Source: Candidatus Aalborgicola defluviihabitans (lineage in GTDB: Bacteria > Pseudomonadota > Gammaproteobacteria > Burkholderiales > Burkholderiaceae_C). From it: 64,000 bases of DNA. A model generated the notes under the pieces. The model was not told where the DNA came from and did not search any database. It saw only the letters and a list, made by a program, of their open reading frames with translations. The translations under genes were made by a program, and so were the position numbers. The stretch lies in the NCBI GenBank assembly GCA_016705575.1, contig JADIXX010000008.1:124001-188000 (forward strand). Reading direction: 5' to 3'. Shown piece by piece: positions 61,799 through 64,000 of the stretch (the stretch's first letter is position 1; every line of letters starts with the position of its first letter).

Positions 61799-63652
61799 AT
61801 GCGCTTTGTCTGTCGGTTTTGGGGGAGGGCTCTGCTGCTGTTGTGCTGCAGCACCGCGCTATGGGCCCAGGACGCCCCGTTGGCCCTGGAGCATGCCAAG
61901 GCGGAAATATCCATCAATGGTGTCTCGACCTTCGCCACCGTGGATTTGCCCTACGGCTGGGACTTTCACCACAGAGGCCTGTCGGGTGTGGGGCAATTTG
62001 ACCTCTCATTTGATGGGCCACTAACGACTGATGAAGCCTGGGGGCTGTATTTTTACCGCCTTGGCAATGCGTATCGGGTCACACTCAATGGCAAGTTGCT
62101 GGAGGGAGATGGCGACATCGCCGCCCTTGGCATTGGCGACTACGCCAAGGTTCCACGCTTTATCCGCATTCCCGCCGATTTGCTTTTGCCCCACAACCAG
62201 TTGGAAGTGGTGATCCGCTCGGACAGTGGCCGACGCTCCGGCATGCCCGTGGTGTGGGTAGGCCCCGTTTCTGGCGTAGAGGACTTGTACCGCAAAGAAT
62301 TTGCCTTTCGGGTGGGGGGGTCCGCCATACTGGCGGTGTTCAGCCTGGTGGTTGGGGCTTTTGCTGCAGTGCTGTGGATCAGCCATACCGATCCGCGCCC
62401 AGAGCGTCGTGGCGTTCGGGACAACCTGTACCTCTTTGCCGCCTTGGCCGAATTTTCATGGGCTTTTTTTGTGGGCGACACCCTGATTGAGCGCACACCA
62501 TTGCCCTGGGCGTGGTGGAGTGTGGTGGTGAACATGTCCCTGGGCGTATGGATGAGTGCCCTGCTGCTGTTCTGCCACAACGTGGCCGGCTGGGAACACC
62601 ACCGCACCAGCCGTTGGGTCAAAGGTCTGTTGACCACTCTGCTGGTGAGCGGCCCGGTGGTGGCCTATGCCGCCATCAGTGTCCCAGCACCCCTGCTGCT
62701 CACTCTGTGGCAAATTTCCTTTGCCGTGATTTTTATTCCTTCCACCCTATTATTTTTGGCGCTAGCCGCCAACGCGGCAACAACCATGCACCGCGTGGTT
62801 GCGCTGGCGTTTGTGGTGAACGTGCCAATAGGAATCCATGACTTTTACATCATGCGCATTGCAGACTCCTTTACCAACCAGGCCCTGCTGCGCTATTCCG
62901 CCACCCTGTTTGGATTGGCGCTGGGCGCCATTGCCATCGACCGGTTCCGCACGGCCAATTTGCGTGTGCGTGACATGCTCGATTCACTTTCCGTGCGGGT
63001 GCAGCGCAAAGACCTGGAATTGTCACAAAGCTACCAGCGCATGGAGTTGATTGCCCGTGAACAGGCGCGCACCCAGGAACGCGCCCGCATTCTGCGCGAC
63101 ATGCACGACGGCGTGGGCTCCCACATCAGCTCTGCCATTCGCCAACTGCAATCGGGGCACTCCAACCCCGATGAAGTTCTGCTCACCCTACGCGACTCGC
63201 TGGACCAATTGAAGTTGTCGATTGATGCGCTGAACCTGCCGCCCGGAGACATCACCGCTTTGCTGGCCAATTTGCGTTACCGGCTGGAGCCGCGTTTTCG
63301 CGCCATGGGTTTGACGCTGGAATGGGCCGTGATCCTCTTGCCCAACCTGCCGCAGCTCGACGCATCGGCCATGCGCCAATTGCAATTCATTTTCTTCGAA
63401 GCGTTTTCCAATGTCATGCAACACGCCCACGCCAGCATCTTGCGGGTTGACGCCGCCCCCACACTTACGCCCCATGGAGCTGGCGCACCCGGCGTGCGCA
63501 TCCGCATCTGTGACAACGGCGGCGGCTTTGACACCCAGCTGCTTCGCCGCGGGGGATTGAATTCCATGCACGAGCGCGCCCAGGCTTTGGGAGCCCAGCT
63601 CAATTTTCAGAGCCGTCCAGGGGAAACCGTGGTGGAACTATTGCTGCACTGA
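61799..63652 (+). CDS. NarL-type sensor histidine kinase with extracytoplasmic jelly-roll and 7TM region
   Basis: The 617 residues form a signal peptide (about 1-23) and a periplasmic beta-rich sensor (24-175, jelly-roll-like, with VDLPYGWDF). About seven membrane helices follow (180-385), then a HisKA_3 dimerisation helix with the phosphoacceptor in RILRDMHDGVGSHIS and a HATPase domain (FFEAFSNVMQHAHAS, ICDNGGGFD, GLNSMHERAQALGAQL). This is a 7TMR-DISM-like layout. No response regulator gene is next to it in the window. Its end overlaps the convergent serC gene by 15 bases. The ligand is unknown. Confidence 0.88.
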   Translation: MRFVCRFWGRALLLLCCSTALWAQDAPLALEHAKAEISINGVSTFATVDLPYGWDFHHRGLSGVGQFDLSFDGPLTTDEAWGLYFYRLGNAYRVTLNGKLLEGDGDIAALGIGDYAKVPRFIRIPADLLLPHNQLEVVIRSDSGRRSGMPVVWVGPVSGVEDLYRKEFAFRVGGSAILAVFSLVVGAFAAVLWISHTDPRPERRGVRDNLYLFAALAEFSWAFFVGDTLIERTPLPWAWWSVVVNMSLGVWMSALLLFCHNVAGWEHHRTSRWVKGLLTTLLVSGPVVAYAAISVPAPLLLTLWQISFAVIFIPSTLLFLALAANAATTMHRVVALAFVVNVPIGIHDFYIMRIADSFTNQALLRYSATLFGLALGAIAIDRFRTANLRVRDMLDSLSVRVQRKDLELSQSYQRMELIAREQARTQERARILRDMHDGVGSHISSAIRQLQSGHSNPDEVLLTLRDSLDQLKLSIDALNLPPGDITALLANLRYRLEPRFRAMGLTLEWAVILLPNLPQLDASAMRQLQFIFFEAFSNVMQHAHASILRVDAAPTLTPHGAGAPGVRIRICDNGGGFDTQLLRRGGLNSMHERAQALGAQLNFQSRPGETVVELLLH

Positions 63653-64000
63653 GTGACGGGTCACCTGGGCGTGGGCCCACTGCAACCATGGCAGCAGCGC
63701 GCGCAAATCGTCCGCATCCACCGTTGCGCCGCACCAGACGCGAATGCCCGCTGGCGCATCTTTGTAGGCGGCAATGTCAAACGCCACGCCCTGCGCTTCC
63801 AGCAATTGCGCCATCGCCTTGACCTGGGCGTCGGTCACATCCACCGTCAGGCAAACGCTGGTGTTGGACCGTGTGGCAGGGTCTTTTGCCAAAAAGGAGA
63901 TCCAGTCGTGTGCGGCGACAAAATCGGCAACAATCTTGAGATTGGCTTCGCTGCGCGCCATGGTGGCCTGCACACCGCCCAATCGGTCCACCCAGGCCAA
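63638..64000 (-). CDS. serC: Phosphoserine aminotransferase, C-terminal part (cut by window end)
   Basis: SerC transaminates 3-phosphohydroxypyruvate in serine synthesis. The 120 residues seen carry the C-terminal domain pattern SNTSVCLTVDVTDAQVKAMAQLLEAQG, AFDIAAYKDAPAGIRVWCGATVDADDLRALLPWLQWA, which I recognise from the phosphoserine transaminase group common in alpha- and betaproteobacteria. The frame runs off the right edge, so the PLP lysine is not seen. Its stop overlaps the convergent kinase gene. Confidence 0.75.
   Translation of the reverse strand: MAWVDRLGGVQATMARSEANLKIVADFVAAHDWISFLAKDPATRSNTSVCLTVDVTDAQVKAMAQLLEAQGVAFDIAAYKDAPAGIRVWCGATVDADDLRALLPWLQWAHAQVTRHSVQQ

Overview
This is a GC-rich, gene-dense chromosomal segment of a betaproteobacterium, almost certainly family Comamonadaceae and probably close to Rhodoferax. 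The evidence is the gene order (mla genes - ABC exporter - bolA - murA - his genes - tatABC; pilMNOPQ - aroK - aroB - dgt - gltB - gltD), the short-form HisG, and a short dispersed repeat that resembles intergenic repeats I associate with Comamonadaceae. No tRNA, rRNA or CRISPR array was seen.

Layout. 1-1472: end of a cytochrome bc1 operon (petA, petB). 1636-5348: mscL, pdxA, a Nif3-like protein and a DegS/AlgW-type periplasmic protease. 5419-19569: one long minus-strand operon, murA-hisG-hisD-hisC-hisB-hisH-hisA-hisF-hisI-hisE-HIT-tatABC, headed by a BolA gene. It is broken twice by accessory DNA: a fasciclin lipoprotein gene between hisF and hisI, and an island of about 2.8 kb between hisD and hisC. 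The island holds a VapBC-like pair, three plus-strand genes, an attC-like site and an exported Rap1a-like protein. 19587-25206: an ABC exporter and the MlaFEDACB phospholipid-transport genes. 25278-31545: glutamate synthase gltBD. 31711-36966: a RAYT transposase, a methyltransferase, a DUF1415 protein, dgt, aroB and aroK. 37039-43436: a frameshifted Ig-like lipoprotein and the type IV pilus operon pilMNOPQ, whose secretin gene pilQ carries at least six frame changes. 43707-50425: PBP1a, CyaY, a 58-residue LptM-like lipoprotein, a frameshifted lysA, MsrQ/MsrP and cytochrome c4. 50498-55074: engB, a hydrolase, an exported protein, an LpxL-type acyltransferase and metK. 55132-60651: a glycosyltransferase/GtrA/ArnT-like set and a membrane/BNR-repeat pair. 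60730-64000: pirin, an orphan NarL-type histidine kinase and the end of serC.

The most unusual structure is the repeat content. Eight copies of a repeat of about 55 bp (family A, core GACGAGGGCT) and two copies of an 80-bp repeat (family B) are scattered through the window. Several supply coding sequence or stop codons: the ends of GltB, MsrQ, PdxA and a membrane protein, internal residues of DUF1415 and the ArnT-like protein, and the N terminus of the ArnT-like protein. A RAYT (REP-associated tyrosine transposase) and a palindrome bounded by GGGTCAGA lie in the same window.

Functional links: TatABC would export the Tat-signal protein MsrP and probably the Rieske protein PetA. MlaFEDCB works with MlaA to keep the outer membrane asymmetric. 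HisG of this short type needs HisZ, which is not in the window.
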